Below are positions 8,306-17,112 of a stretch of DNA of 64,000 bases, piece after piece; the stretch's first letter is position 1; every line of letters starts with the position of its first letter. The translations under genes and the position numbers were made by a program. The notes beneath the pieces were generated by a model that saw nothing but the letters and a program-made list of their open reading frames with translations, was not told the DNA's origin and ran no database searches. The DNA is taken from contig CAVYXK010000016.1 of NCBI GenBank assembly GCA_963772445.1, forward strand, positions 983,216 through 1,047,215. The letters are read 5' to 3'. This DNA comes from CAVYXK01 sp963772445. GTDB taxonomy: Bacteria; Pseudomonadota; Alphaproteobacteria; Acetobacterales; Acetobacteraceae.

Positions 8306-8422
8306 TCTTCTCCATAAACCTCGGCCACAAGCATGTCATAACCAAGTGCAGCGGTCAGTGCGCTTACCATGTCGCCAGCCGCGTCAGCGTTGCGCCATTT
8401 GAAGTAAAGCTCTTTGATCGGG

Positions 8423-10356
8423 ATAGGGGGGCACCTCGCGGTGCCGCCCCTCCCACACCACCGGGCATACGGGTCACGTACCTCGGCGGTTCGATCGAGT
8501 TAAGCTGACGCCGGAACATAGAGCCGGGGGAGACCAAGCGAATCGAAGTGGTGGTTGCGTAGGGCCGCTTGAACCGCCGGGTGTCCTGACATGCGCCAGG
8601 TTCCCGTCGGCGAGCCGGCGGCGACCGCTGCTCTGAACTGTGTTACGCCACGATGGCGCAGTTCTTTGAAGCGGTTGCGCCCATTCCCCCACTGCCGCCA
8701 AAGATACGATCGCAATCTTCGGCGGACCCACGCTTCCAGGTTCGTGAGTACTCGCGGGGTCTGGCAGAACCCGAAGTAGCCACGCCATCCGATGAGGTAC
8801 GGCGCCAGCTCTTCGATAATCCGCGACAGACTGATCCCGCGTGTCCGGCGGGTCTGCTCCCGGATTCGCGCCTTGAATGTGTCGAGTGCCTTCGGCGCGA
8901 TGCGCCTCTCGCTCCCGTCATTCGAGATGCTAAACCCGAGGAACTTCCGCTCCTCCGGCCGCGCCACCGCACTCTTCGCCTCGTTGACCTTCAGCCGCAG
9001 CTTGGTGGTCAGGAACCGGCTCACCGACGCCATGACACGTTCACCGGCGCGATGGCTGCGGACATAAATGTTGCAGTCATCCGCGTATCGGCAAAAGTGG
9101 TGACCACGGCGGGTCAGTTCCCTGTCGAGATCGTCGAGTATGAGGTTGCTTAGGAGGGGCGAGAGCGGACCCCCTTGCGGGGTACCCTCATCCACTGCAC
9201 GGACCAAGCCGTCCTCCATCACCCCGGCGTTGAGAAACGCCCGGATGAGTTTGAGCACGCGCTTATCGGTTATCCGTGCTGCGACGCGAGCCATCAGGAT
9301 GTCATGGTTAACTCGATCGAAAAACTTTTCGAGGTCGAGGTCAACAACGACGTTGTAGCCCTCAGCAATGTAGCGTTGCGCTTGGGCCACCGCCTGATGG
9401 GCTGAGCGCCCCGGCCGGAATCCGTAACTGTGCTCGGAGAACGTCGGGTCCCATCGCTCTTGTAGAACCTGCAGTAGGGCCTGCTGGACCAGTCGGTCGA
9501 CGACACAAGGCACGCCGAGCTTCCTGACCCCACCTCCCGGCTTGGGTATTTCGACCCGCTTAACCGGCTGCGGCTGGTAGGTTCCGTCGAGCAGCTGAGA
9601 CCGTATGCTTGGCCAGTGCTCACGCAGGTAGATCTTGGCGTCGTCGATGGTCATCCCATCCACGCCAGGACTACCCTGGTTCCTTCGAACGCGCTTCCAC
9701 GCACTTCGGAGATTCTCTCGGTCGCACACCTCCTCCATTAGCGGTTCCATTCCAGCCGGGCTTTCGGGTGTCGGCTCCGCCGCGAGTGGTTCGGCCCTTT
9801 GGAATCCGCTGACCAGGGCTTCACCCTGGCCCTCCGGTTCCGAGGCCAGTGAGTACTGGTTTTTCTGCCGCTTTCCACTCATGAGTTGCCGGTCCTACTT
9901 GCCTCTCCCAATCGTTCGGGCCTTCAGCCCTCGTTCCCGGTTCGGCCTATCTGTTTCTCCGCCTTTCGGCCTTGGAGTGCCTCAATTAGCCTCGCCGACG
10001 TCATGGCTTATTATGCCCTCTGCTGACTCCTGCGCCCCGGTCAGGTCGCCTTTCGGCTTCCTCAGTTCCAAGATCGGAACGTGACGCAGGCCTCCCTAGG
10101 TAAGTTCGATCGCCTTCCCCGCACCCCTGCCGGATCTACAGCCCTGGCCCTTGATGGATGTGGACTTCGCGATTAGTCGCCCGCTCGTCCGGCCAGGGAT
10201 GCCTCGTATCCAGTTTCTGTTCGTCAGGTCGCGGTTTTGCTCCGCACTTCCTTCAGACACCGCCTCGCGGTGATGCCCTTGCGCTTCGCTAAGCCTTCAC
10301 CTCCATCAGGTTGGCTAGGGGACTTTCACCCCCGAGCTATCGAACATGCTAGGCAC
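8423..10356 (-). mobile_element. Bacterial class C group II intron (about 1.93 kb)
   Basis: Read on the minus strand, the intron begins GTGCCTAGCATGTTC at 10356 and ends ...CCCCTAT near 8423. Downstream of the intron-encoded protein, positions about 8430-8495 fold as domain V (GAACCGCCGAGGTACG paired with CGTATGCCCGGTGGT) and domain VI (GGCGGCACCGCGAGGTGCC). About 470 nt of structured RNA precedes the ORF, including the early motif GGGGGTGAAAGTCCCC. The 5' exon ends in a hairpin (CGACTTCCGC / GCGGGTTAGTCG), the kind of target recognised by class C introns. This hairpin belongs to the neighbouring IS91-like element. Confidence 0.8.
8500..9882 (-). CDS. ltrA: Group II intron reverse transcriptase/maturase
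   Basis: The 460-residue protein has reverse transcriptase blocks in order: SPGVDGMTIDDAK, IPKPGGGVRKLGVPCVVDR, YGFRPGRSAHQA, VVDLDLEKFFDRVNHD, GTPQGGPLSPLLSN and the catalytic CRYADDCNIYV (YADD), then KSAVARPEERKFLGF. A maturase (GIIM/X) domain follows with YLIGWRGYFGFCQTPRVL and RRRLRSYLWRQWG. There is no HNH endonuclease domain, as usual for class C introns. It lies wholly inside the intron and starts at ATG 9882. Its roles are assisting splicing and target-primed reverse transcription. No frameshift is seen, so it is probably functional. Confidence 0.93.
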   Translation of the reverse strand: MSGKRQKNQYSLASEPEGQGEALVSGFQRAEPLAAEPTPESPAGMEPLMEEVCDRENLRSAWKRVRRNQGSPGVDGMTIDDAKIYLREHWPSIRSQLLDGTYQPQPVKRVEIPKPGGGVRKLGVPCVVDRLVQQALLQVLQERWDPTFSEHSYGFRPGRSAHQAVAQAQRYIAEGYNVVVDLDLEKFFDRVNHDILMARVAARITDKRVLKLIRAFLNAGVMEDGLVRAVDEGTPQGGPLSPLLSNLILDDLDRELTRRGHHFCRYADDCNIYVRSHRAGERVMASVSRFLTTKLRLKVNEAKSAVARPEERKFLGFSISNDGSERRIAPKALDTFKARIREQTRRTRGISLSRIIEELAPYLIGWRGYFGFCQTPRVLTNLEAWVRRRLRSYLWRQWGNGRNRFKELRHRGVTQFRAAVAAGSPTGTWRMSGHPAVQAALRNHHFDSLGLPRLYVPASA

Positions 10357-10516
10357 GCGACTAACCCGCTTCGCGGAAGTCGTGTGACATAGACTAGTTT
10401 CCAATATTGCTGGGTTCGCTGGCGGCAATCGTCCGCCGTCTCCCTGGCCTGACAACTCAACTGCGAGACGATGCGGCGGCGCCATGTGGCGCCGTCCGTC
10501 TCCAGAGGAGTTGCCA

Positions 10517-11389
10517 ATGACCCCGCTTCGCCGTCGCATGATCGAGGACATGCGGATCCGTAATCTCGCACCACTGACACAGACCGTTTACGTCGAGCAG
10601 GTCGCGCGATTTGCCCGCCATTTCGCTCAGTCGCCCGAACGCCTGGGCCAAGCCGAGATCCGAGCATGGCAGATTTATTTGGTCGAGGAGAAGCGCCTGG
10701 CGGTCAGTTCAATCTCGGTCGCAGTGGCGGCGCTTCGGTTTTTCTACACCGTCACCCTCAAACGGCCTTGGATTGTCGAAGACGACATCCCAACCAGCCG
10801 ACAACCGAAAAAACTTCCCGTTGTGCCGAGCCCGGAGGAAGTCGCCCAGTTCTTGGACGCGGTGAAGAGCCCGAAGCATCGGGCGATCCTGACCGTGTGC
10901 TACGCGGCGGGCCTGCGCGTTTCCGAGGCGGTTTCCCTGAAGCCCGCTGCGATCGACAGCCATCGGATGGTTGTCCGCGTGGAGGCGGGCAAAGGCGGGA
11001 AGGACCGTTACGTGATGCTCTCCCCGACGTTGTTGGAGCTTTTACGGAGCTACTGGAAGGCGGCCCGTCCACAAGAGTGGCTGTTTCCGGGTAATCGGCC
11101 CGGGCAGCCGATCTCGAGGTGCGCAGTTGAGCTCGCGTGCAAGCAGGCACTCGAGCGATCCGGCATCGGTAAACCACTCACACCACATTCCCCGCGCCAC
11201 GCGTTCGCGGTACATCTGCTGGAGTCCGGCGCCGATCTGCGCACCATTCAATTGTTGCTGGGCCATCGCAGCTTGAACACCACGTCTCGCTATCTGCGTA
11301 TCGCTACCAGCAAGGTCTGCGCCACAGCCAGTCCGCTGGAAGCCTTACACGCCATGACAGTCAAGGTGCCTGGCCTCATGCCCGCCTGA
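10517..11389 (+). CDS. Tyrosine recombinase (phage integrase family) of the IS91-like element
   Basis: The 290-residue protein starts at ATG 10517 behind an agaggag ribosome site. The N-terminal core-binding domain (about residues 1-85) is followed by the catalytic domain with the first arginine in CYAAGLRVSEAV, KDRYVML, the H-x-x-R box as HSPRHAFAVHLLESGAD, LLGHRS and the nucleophilic tyrosine in SRYLRIA. The usual HSLRHA is HSPRHA here. Such recombinases accompany some IS91-type rolling-circle transposases as a second gene. The homologue at 58.2 kb is clearly diverged, so the two copies are separate acquisitions. Confidence 0.9.
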   Translation: MTPLRRRMIEDMRIRNLAPLTQTVYVEQVARFARHFAQSPERLGQAEIRAWQIYLVEEKRLAVSSISVAVAALRFFYTVTLKRPWIVEDDIPTSRQPKKLPVVPSPEEVAQFLDAVKSPKHRAILTVCYAAGLRVSEAVSLKPAAIDSHRMVVRVEAGKGGKDRYVMLSPTLLELLRSYWKAARPQEWLFPGNRPGQPISRCAVELACKQALERSGIGKPLTPHSPRHAFAVHLLESGADLRTIQLLLGHRSLNTTSRYLRIATSKVCATASPLEALHAMTVKVPGLMPA

Positions 11390-11399
11390 CGGCCCGGCC

Positions 11400-11883
11400 G
11401 TGTCTCGCGAAGGGCTCGAAGTGGCGGACGTATTCCGCCACTTCGGCCCGGCTTTTCGTGACCAGTATGGCGCGTCGCTGTCCGGCGCGCGCCGCCGTGC
11501 CATGATCGCGATCGAGAGTTGCCGCACCGCGGCTCTCGGCGGTCACGTCGAGCGATGCGGCGATTGCGGCCATCAGCGCATCTCATACAACTCGTGTCGT
11601 AACCGCAATTGCCCAAAATGCCAAGGTCTCGCACGGGCCCAGTGGCTTGAGGACCGTCAAAAGGAACTGCTCGACGTGCCTTACTTCCACGTCGTGTTCA
11701 CCGTGCCAGCGGAGATCGAGGTCATCGCGTTCCAGAACCAGACCGTGGTCTACGATATCCTGTTCCGGGCGGCGTCGGAGACGTTGCACACTATCGCCGC
11801 CGATTCAAAACATTTGGGCGCGGAGATTGGCTTCCTTGCCGTGCTGCACACCTGGGGACAGAATTTGTTGCAGAACCCTCACT
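11400..11883 (+). pseudogene. IS91-family transposase, truncated before the HUH motif
   Basis: The GTG start at 11400 opens about 160 residues matching the N-terminus of IS91/IS801-type Y1 transposases. These include LEVADVFRHFGPAFR, the zinc-binding CGDCGHQRISYNSCRNRNCPKCQ and QWLEDRQKELLDVPYFHVVF. The reading ends at GQNLLQNPHS, exactly where the copy-2 homologue reads GQNLLFHPHIHFVVPGG, so the HUH histidines and the catalytic tyrosine are lost. The break coincides with the 3' end of the minus-strand serine recombinase gene. Confidence 0.88.
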
Positions 11884-14011
11884 CATGACACCTGGCATTA
11901 TCATCTCCTGCATTTTCAGTGAACAAGGCAAACTGGTCTTCCGTGCAGCCCCCTTGCAAAATTAGTTTGCAAGTGCGGTGGAGGCGATCAACAATCCTGC
12001 CAATGGGTGCGTCGTCCAAATCACTGCGATGAATTTCCCAAGGTGCACGAGGAGTTACCTGTTCGCCCTTTAACAGACCGGCCTCCACCAGCCGTTCGAT
12101 CGTGCGATGACTGACGCCGCATATTCGCGCAGCTTGGCTCAAACTAACTCTCTCCAGATCAGGCAGGGCTCGCTTTTGACCGGCAATGGAATGGTTGCGC
12201 CTGGCTGTCGCCACGCGAATCTGATTCCATCGCTTCCCTTTGCCCGTAGAATAGCCGCGTCGGTTCAATACAGAGGCAATCTGGTCGTCGCCGTAGCGAA
12301 CAGCCATACGACGAATGATCTCCAGCGCCTCCATAGGCGTGGCGGTTTCCGTTGCGGAACGCGGCCGCTCCATCGCAAGTTGTGTATGCGCACCTCCCTT
12401 CCAGTGAATCACCAACTCAAGGGACTTTTTATCCTGGTCAGTGCGCACGATGATCTCTTCGATGGCTGTACGGAAGATCATCTTCTTGAGTGTCGGAGGA
12501 CAGTGGTTACTCTGCCAGACTTCAGCAAAGCGATCACCCATCGAGCGTATTCTGACTTCCTCTTCAATTGACAACGAATAGCGCTGCGCATCCAGACTGG
12601 AAAGCCGTTGCCTGACTGCCTCGATTTCCTCCAGCTTCTCATTCCATCGCCGTTCCAACTCGCTGGCTGCAAGCCGATTGCGAGCATCCACCGCGTCGTA
12701 CTGTTCGAAGGCCTTTTTTGCCTCATACACCAGCTGCTCGAGCTTGCGGGACAGGGCGGCACGTTGAGCGGCACCACTGGCGCTCAGCTCTTCCAGCGCT
12801 CGCAGACTGGCTTCCACCCCCAAAGGCGCGATCGTCTTTAGTAGTTCTTGTCCCACCCGGCGGTCTACCGAGCTGCCACCAAAGCCGATGCAATACTGCC
12901 CGCCATCATCATAGTTGCCCTTGCAAAGATAGCGTGCATTGGTACCGCGGCCACCCCAATACCGTACATGTAGCTTGCGTCCACAGTGTCCGCAGCGGAA
13001 GAGTCCTACCAGAAGACCCTGGCCAGCGCGTATCGCCGCCATCGATTCGTCCCCCTCCCGGTTCACGGAATTACGCCGGATCATTCGTCGGTTCTCTTCG
13101 TATGTGGTCCAGTCAATATAACCTACATGATGATCGCGGATGAAGACGCGGCACTCTTCAGCAGGGCGCATCGCGCTCTGACGTTTTTCAAGCCTGCCGT
13201 CGACCAGCAAGGTCGTTACCGGACGCCGTGCCCAAACATAGGCGCCAGCATAGAAGGGGTTGCACAAAATGTCGCGGATCAGCCTCTGCGAGGGAATCTT
13301 CCAGACCAGCTGCGTTCCCTGGATCGGGTTGGCCGGTAGCTCCATGTCGTGGTCACGGAACCATTGGAATGTCTGACGCACGCTCCACAGTTCTCGAAAC
13401 TTGGCGAACACGAGTTGGACCGCTTCGCAGACCCGTCGCTCGGGGTGAAACACAACCTTACCCACAGCGTCGCGGGCATACCCAATCGGGAGCCTTTTGA
13501 ACAGTTCGCCGCGGCGGGCTTTGGACTCCTGCCCCGCTAGCAATCGTTGGCGTATGACCTTGAGCTCGACGACGCTGAGGGTCCCTTTGATGCCCAGCAC
13601 CAATTGATCGTCGAGATAATTCAAATCGTATACCCGTTGCTCGTCAGCGATTAGCGTTCCAAAGATCTGACACACCTCCAGCAGCCGACACCAGTCTTTG
13701 TCCGTCCGGGATAGCCGCGATACCTCCCGGCTGCCGACGATGCCGACCTCTCCCAGTGCTACCAAGCTGAGGACACGCTCGAAGCCTTCCCGTTGGGCGG
13801 AGGCAATGCCCGCGCTCGATCCCAGGTCACTATTGATGATCTCGACCTGCTTCCAGCCCAGAGCGCGCACCCGTTCGGCCACTGCGTACTGGAGGAGTTG
13901 GCTTTCCTTATTCTGTCGTACTTGTTTCTCGCTGGACTGCCGAAGGTACACAATCGCCTTGCGAGCCAGGTGCTCCGGTTTGATCTTGGCGCTGTATACA
14001 ACGTCCGTCAT
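11879..14011 (-). CDS. Large serine recombinase
   Basis: The 710-residue protein starts at ATG 14011 behind gaggagagggg. The N-terminal resolvase domain carries the nucleophilic serine in VYLRQSSEKQ (about residue 27) and REVSRLSRTDKDWCRLLE. A recombinase domain follows (about residues 160-290), then a zinc ribbon (FRCGHCGRK ... YLCKGNYDDGGQYC) and a long charged coiled coil (about residues 440-530). The C-terminus contains a MerR-like helix-turn-helix, SLSQAARICGVSHRTIERL. Proteins of this plan excise and integrate DNA through 2-bp staggered cuts. The last codons overlap the interrupted transposase. No inactivating change is seen. Confidence 0.92.
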   Translation of the reverse strand: MTDVVYSAKIKPEHLARKAIVYLRQSSEKQVRQNKESQLLQYAVAERVRALGWKQVEIINSDLGSSAGIASAQREGFERVLSLVALGEVGIVGSREVSRLSRTDKDWCRLLEVCQIFGTLIADEQRVYDLNYLDDQLVLGIKGTLSVVELKVIRQRLLAGQESKARRGELFKRLPIGYARDAVGKVVFHPERRVCEAVQLVFAKFRELWSVRQTFQWFRDHDMELPANPIQGTQLVWKIPSQRLIRDILCNPFYAGAYVWARRPVTTLLVDGRLEKRQSAMRPAEECRVFIRDHHVGYIDWTTYEENRRMIRRNSVNREGDESMAAIRAGQGLLVGLFRCGHCGRKLHVRYWGGRGTNARYLCKGNYDDGGQYCIGFGGSSVDRRVGQELLKTIAPLGVEASLRALEELSASGAAQRAALSRKLEQLVYEAKKAFEQYDAVDARNRLAASELERRWNEKLEEIEAVRQRLSSLDAQRYSLSIEEEVRIRSMGDRFAEVWQSNHCPPTLKKMIFRTAIEEIIVRTDQDKKSLELVIHWKGGAHTQLAMERPRSATETATPMEALEIIRRMAVRYGDDQIASVLNRRGYSTGKGKRWNQIRVATARRNHSIAGQKRALPDLERVSLSQAARICGVSHRTIERLVEAGLLKGEQVTPRAPWEIHRSDLDDAPIGRIVDRLHRTCKLILQGGCTEDQFALFTENAGDDNARCHE

Positions 14012-14150
14012 TGCTTCCCCTCTCCTCGTGAAAGACCGCCACCACAACGCGAGCCATGAGATCGATGAGATCGGCGCGTGTCGCTGCGTCCAGTGACACG
14101 GCATCGCATTCGTTTCGAATCATCAGGTCCAGAAGTTGAAGTTGCACCAC
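13908..14150 (-). CDS. Small companion protein of the serine recombinase (module 1)
   Basis: GTG at 14150 lies five bases after GGAGG and opens an 80-residue frame. The first ~55 residues (QLQLLDLMIRNECDAVSL, LIDLMARVVVAVFHEERG) look like a genuine amphipathic helical protein, and analogous small proteins precede the other two recombinase genes in the window. The frame overlaps the recombinase start by about 100 bases. One missing G in the run at 14015-14020 could instead have destroyed a stop overlapping the recombinase ATG, as in module 2. Function unknown; a directionality or accessory factor is a reasonable guess only. Confidence 0.45.
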   Translation of the reverse strand: MVQLQLLDLMIRNECDAVSLDAATRADLIDLMARVVVAVFHEERGSNDGRCIQRQDQTGAPGSQGDCVPSAVQRETSTTE

Positions 14151-14445
14151 GACGACCTCCCTCGCGTTCGCTGACGGGCGTTTGCAGAAGGCCATCGTGA
14201 ACACGGTCTTCGGAGTCGGGTTGTGATGCAATCAATGAAGCAAGAGATAGGAGCGCTTCTTTACCCAGGTGCGGTCGTTTGGAGATCGTGATCTCGGCGC
14301 ATTCCCGCAACAGCATCCAGACGGGAATCTTCAGTCGCCTCCCGCCTGGGTCCATGACACAGACCGCCCCATCTCCCCGCTTCGGTCTGCGAAGGATCTG
14401 CAGGGCAACGCCATGAAGCGGGTGAAAGGGATAGAAGACCTGAAC
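14008..14445 (-). CDS. Small IPxWM-type companion protein (module 1)
   Basis: The frame reads VFYPFHPLHGVALQILRRPK, then DPGGRRLKIPVWMLLRECAE, then HLGKEALLSLASLI. This parallels module 2 (IHYRFHPYAGLTLIIAGRN, TVGHIPEWMTRPEAA, CLRDLRDMLDGLL). The shared pattern is FHP-x-x-G-L ... IP-x-WM ... E-A/C. The start codon is not clear: similarity begins near 14445, while the first ATG in frame is 14355. The frame stays open over the next small gene and closes with TGA overlapping the recombinase ATG, but its tail composition is poor, so the real end may be near 14170. Function unknown. Confidence 0.45.
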   Translation of the reverse strand, partial: VQVFYPFHPLHGVALQILRRPKRGDGAVCVMDPGGRRLKIPVWMLLRECAEITISKRPHLGKEALLSLASLIASQPDSEDRVHDGLLQTPVSEREGGRRGATSTSGPDDSKRMRCRVTGRSDTRRSHRSHGSRCGGGLSRGEGKQ

Positions 14446-14514
14446 ATCCCTCGGGTCGGAGCGCGACGACAGGCCTCTTCCGCGAGGCGGGAGGGGCGGA
14501 TGCCGCCGGGTTCG

Positions 14515-16947
14515 TTAATCCTCGACCGCCTGCCGGATCAGCACCTCCCGTTTGCCGACATGGTTGGCCGGGCCGACCACGCCTTCCTTCTCCATCTGCT
14601 CGATCAGCTTGGCGGCCCGGTTGTATCCCAGGTTCAGATGACGCTGGATAAAGCTCGTCGAGGCTTTCCCCTCGCGCGCGACCAGGGCAACCGCCTGCTC
14701 ATAGAGCCCCCTCTCCCCGGCATCCGAGCCGAGCAGCCCCGGCAGCAGCGGGCCATCGTCATCCTCGATCTCAGTCACCGCATCGACATAGGCGGGCTGG
14801 CCCTGCTCGCGCAGGAACGCAACCACCTCCTCCACCTCCTGGTCCGAGACAAACGGCCCGTGCACGCGGGTGATCCGCCCGCCGCCGGCCATGTAGAGCA
14901 TGTCGCCCTGGCCCAGGAGCTGCTCCGCCCCCTGCTCGCCCAGGATGGTGCGGCTGTCGAACTTGCTGATCACCTGGAAGCTGATGCGGGTCGGGAAATT
15001 GGCCTTGATCGTGCCGGTGATCACATCGACGGACGGGCGCTGGGTCGCCATGATCACATGGATGCCGGCGGCCCGGGCCATCTGCGCCAGACGCTGCACC
15101 GCCGCCTCGATGTCCTTCCCGGCGACCATCATCAGGTCGGCCATCTCATCGACGACCACCACGATGAACGGCAGCGGCTCGAGCGCCAGCGGCTGCTCCT
15201 CGAAGGTGGGGCGACCGGTGTCGGGGTCGAAGCCGGTCTGCACGCGGCGGGTCACCACCTCGCCCTTGGCGCGCGCATCCGCCACGCGGTCGTTGTAGCC
15301 GCCGATATTGCGCACGCCCAACTGGCTCATGGCCCGGTAGCGCCGCTCCATCTCGCGCACCGTCCATTTCAGCGCGGTCACCGCCTTGGCGGGCTCGGTG
15401 ACCACCGGGGCCATCAGATGCGGGATGCCCTCGTACATCGAAAGCTCCAGCATCTTCGGGTCAATCAGGATCAGGCGGCACTGGTCGGGGGCCAGCCGAT
15501 ACAGCAGGCTCAGGATCATCGCGTTGACGCCGACCGATTTGCCCGAGCCGGTGGTACCGGCGATCATCAGATGCGGCATCCGCTGCAGATCGGCGACGAT
15601 AGGCGCGCCGGAGATGTCCTTGCCGAGCGCCAGCGTCAGTCGGCCGGGATGCTTCTGCACGTCATCCGAGGCCAGAATCTCGGACAGGAACACCGTTTCG
15701 CGCTTGGCGTTTGGCACCTCGATGCCGATCACGTTCCGCCCGGGTACGGTGGCGATGCGCACGGCCATGACGGACAGACTGCGGGCAACATCATCGGCCA
15801 AGCCGATCACCCGGGCGCTGCGGATGCCGGGAGCGGGCTCGAGCTCGTACAGCGTCACCACCGGCCCGGGGCGGATCTCGGCGATGCTGCCCTGCACGCC
15901 GTAGTCGGACAGCACGGTCTCCAGAAGCCGGGCGTTGGCTTCCAGCGCTTCGGCGCTGGGGCCGGTGGTGGCGCGCGCCGGGGCTGGTTTGAGTAGCGAG
16001 AGCTGAGGAAACTGCCAGCCGGGCTCGGCCAGCGGCAGGCTCTGTTGCGCCGGCTTGCGGGCGGTGACGACTTGGCGCGGCTGATGGATGGTCGGCGGGG
16101 GTTGGTCGGGCGCCGGCGATGCGCGGGGATCTCCCACCCGCGGCTCGCGCCGCTCGGCCAGACTTGGCGGGGGTGCGTCCTTGTCGGGCGCGCGATAGCG
16201 CCGGAACAGGCGGATCAAAGGCGAAGCCATGCTGGCGCCCGCACCTCCTGCCCGCCCGACCACGGCTGCTGCGTTCCAACCGGTGGAGACCGAGAACCGC
16301 GCAACCCGGGCGAGGAACCGCCAGACGGCGCGCCACTCCGCGCCTGACAGGCCCAGCGCCAGCAGCACGAGCGTCCCGGCAAACGCCGCCCCAAGCGTCC
16401 AGACCAGCACGCCGCCCACCGGACCGAGCACCCCACGTCCGGCTTCCAGCATCGCAGGGGCGAGCACGCGCCCGACGGCTCCGCCGGGCCCGGCCAGTGT
16501 CGGCCAGGCGACAGACTGCAGGCGCGGCACGGCCTCGAGCGATGCGGCGAGCATCGGCATCGCCGCCCCGGTGACGGCCAGCCTGGCGGCCATGCTGCCA
16601 AGCCCGCGACGGGATGCGATACGCCACGCCCAGGCCAGCATCGCCAGGCCTGGCAGCGCGCCGGCGAGGCCGAAGCCCTGCAGCAGCAGGTCGGCGAGCA
16701 CCGCGCCCACCGGCCCAGCCAGGTTGGTGGCCGGCCGCGCGGTTGCGGTGTTCAGGCTCGGGTCGGAGGCGTTGTAGCTGGCCAGCGCCACGAGCAGCGC
16801 GAGCCCGAGCAGTCCGAGTGCCAGGCCGCCGAGCTCTGCCGTCCGGCGCTGCATCAGGCTCCGGATCGCCGGCGAGGCGAAGCGGCGCCCCCCGGCCCCA
16901 GGGGATACATGGGCGGAGATGGGGGCGGATCTGACGGCGGCGGCCAT
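14515..16947 (-). CDS. ftsK: DNA translocase FtsK
   Basis: The 810-residue protein (ATG 16947) couples chromosome segregation to cell division at the septum. Four hydrophobic segments occupy about residues 25-190, a short proline-rich linker follows, and the motor domain has the beta segment before it, Walker A MIAGTTGSGKSVGVNA, LILIDPKMLELSMYEGIPHL, Walker B FIVVVVDEMADLMMVAG and ATQRPSVDVITG. The C-terminal gamma winged helix (about the last 65 residues, STSFIQRHLNLGYNRAAKLIEQME) should read KOPS sites. The linker is short compared with E. coli FtsK, as is common in alphaproteobacteria. The gene ends a few bases from a serine recombinase element but is intact. Confidence 0.96.
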   Translation of the reverse strand: MAAAVRSAPISAHVSPGAGGRRFASPAIRSLMQRRTAELGGLALGLLGLALLVALASYNASDPSLNTATARPATNLAGPVGAVLADLLLQGFGLAGALPGLAMLAWAWRIASRRGLGSMAARLAVTGAAMPMLAASLEAVPRLQSVAWPTLAGPGGAVGRVLAPAMLEAGRGVLGPVGGVLVWTLGAAFAGTLVLLALGLSGAEWRAVWRFLARVARFSVSTGWNAAAVVGRAGGAGASMASPLIRLFRRYRAPDKDAPPPSLAERREPRVGDPRASPAPDQPPPTIHQPRQVVTARKPAQQSLPLAEPGWQFPQLSLLKPAPARATTGPSAEALEANARLLETVLSDYGVQGSIAEIRPGPVVTLYELEPAPGIRSARVIGLADDVARSLSVMAVRIATVPGRNVIGIEVPNAKRETVFLSEILASDDVQKHPGRLTLALGKDISGAPIVADLQRMPHLMIAGTTGSGKSVGVNAMILSLLYRLAPDQCRLILIDPKMLELSMYEGIPHLMAPVVTEPAKAVTALKWTVREMERRYRAMSQLGVRNIGGYNDRVADARAKGEVVTRRVQTGFDPDTGRPTFEEQPLALEPLPFIVVVVDEMADLMMVAGKDIEAAVQRLAQMARAAGIHVIMATQRPSVDVITGTIKANFPTRISFQVISKFDSRTILGEQGAEQLLGQGDMLYMAGGGRITRVHGPFVSDQEVEEVVAFLREQGQPAYVDAVTEIEDDDGPLLPGLLGSDAGERGLYEQAVALVAREGKASTSFIQRHLNLGYNRAAKLIEQMEKEGVVGPANHVGKREVLIRQAVED

Positions 16948-17112
16948 GCAACTCGGGGCCCTGTCTTCGTGCGGGAGCGTAAATATACCCAGGAAGATGC
17001 TGGGAGTCTTGGGTTCTGGTGGGCATTTGCGCCGGCTGGCGGATGTCGGTATGCGTGTGTGATCTTTTTCTGGACCGGGTCCGGAGCCGCCGAGCATGAC
17101 GAGCCAGCCTGG

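Larger units (their letters stand above)
10357..11883 (+). mobile_element. IS91-like element, copy 1 (3'-truncated)
   Basis: It begins with the terminal hairpin ACTAACCCGCTTCGCGG.AGT near 10360-10381, which is also present at 58020-58043 ahead of copy 2. It carries a tyrosine recombinase gene and then an IS91-type transposase gene in the same order and spacing as copy 2. The right part is missing: the transposase reading ends at about 11883, where the large serine recombinase element begins. The remainder of the transposase does not reappear on the far side of that element, so a deletion accompanied or followed the insertion. Confidence 0.7.
11879..14500 (-). mobile_element. Large serine recombinase element, module 1
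   Basis: The unit consists, in transcription order on the minus strand, of a small IPxWM-type protein (from about 14445), a second small protein (14150) and the large serine recombinase (14011-11879). The left boundary is fixed by the break in the IS91 transposase near 11880. The right boundary lies between 14450 and the ftsK stop at 14515. I cannot define attachment sites because the pre-insertion sequence is not represented. Confidence 0.6.

Noticed and set aside
13908..14231. Start of the module 1 small protein at the upstream ATG 14231
   Set aside because: The GTG at 14150 has a perfectly placed GGAGG, and the extra N-terminal residues look non-coding, although the longer form cannot be excluded.
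14356..14514. Possible group II intron 5' fragment next to ftsK
   Set aside because: On the minus strand the same bases encode the start of the IPxWM companion protein, matching module 2, which explains them better.
14269..15996. A 575-codon plus-strand frame rich in His, Asp and Leu
   Set aside because: It is the antisense of ftsK; composition is typical of GC-rich shadow frames, and ftsK has all catalytic motifs.
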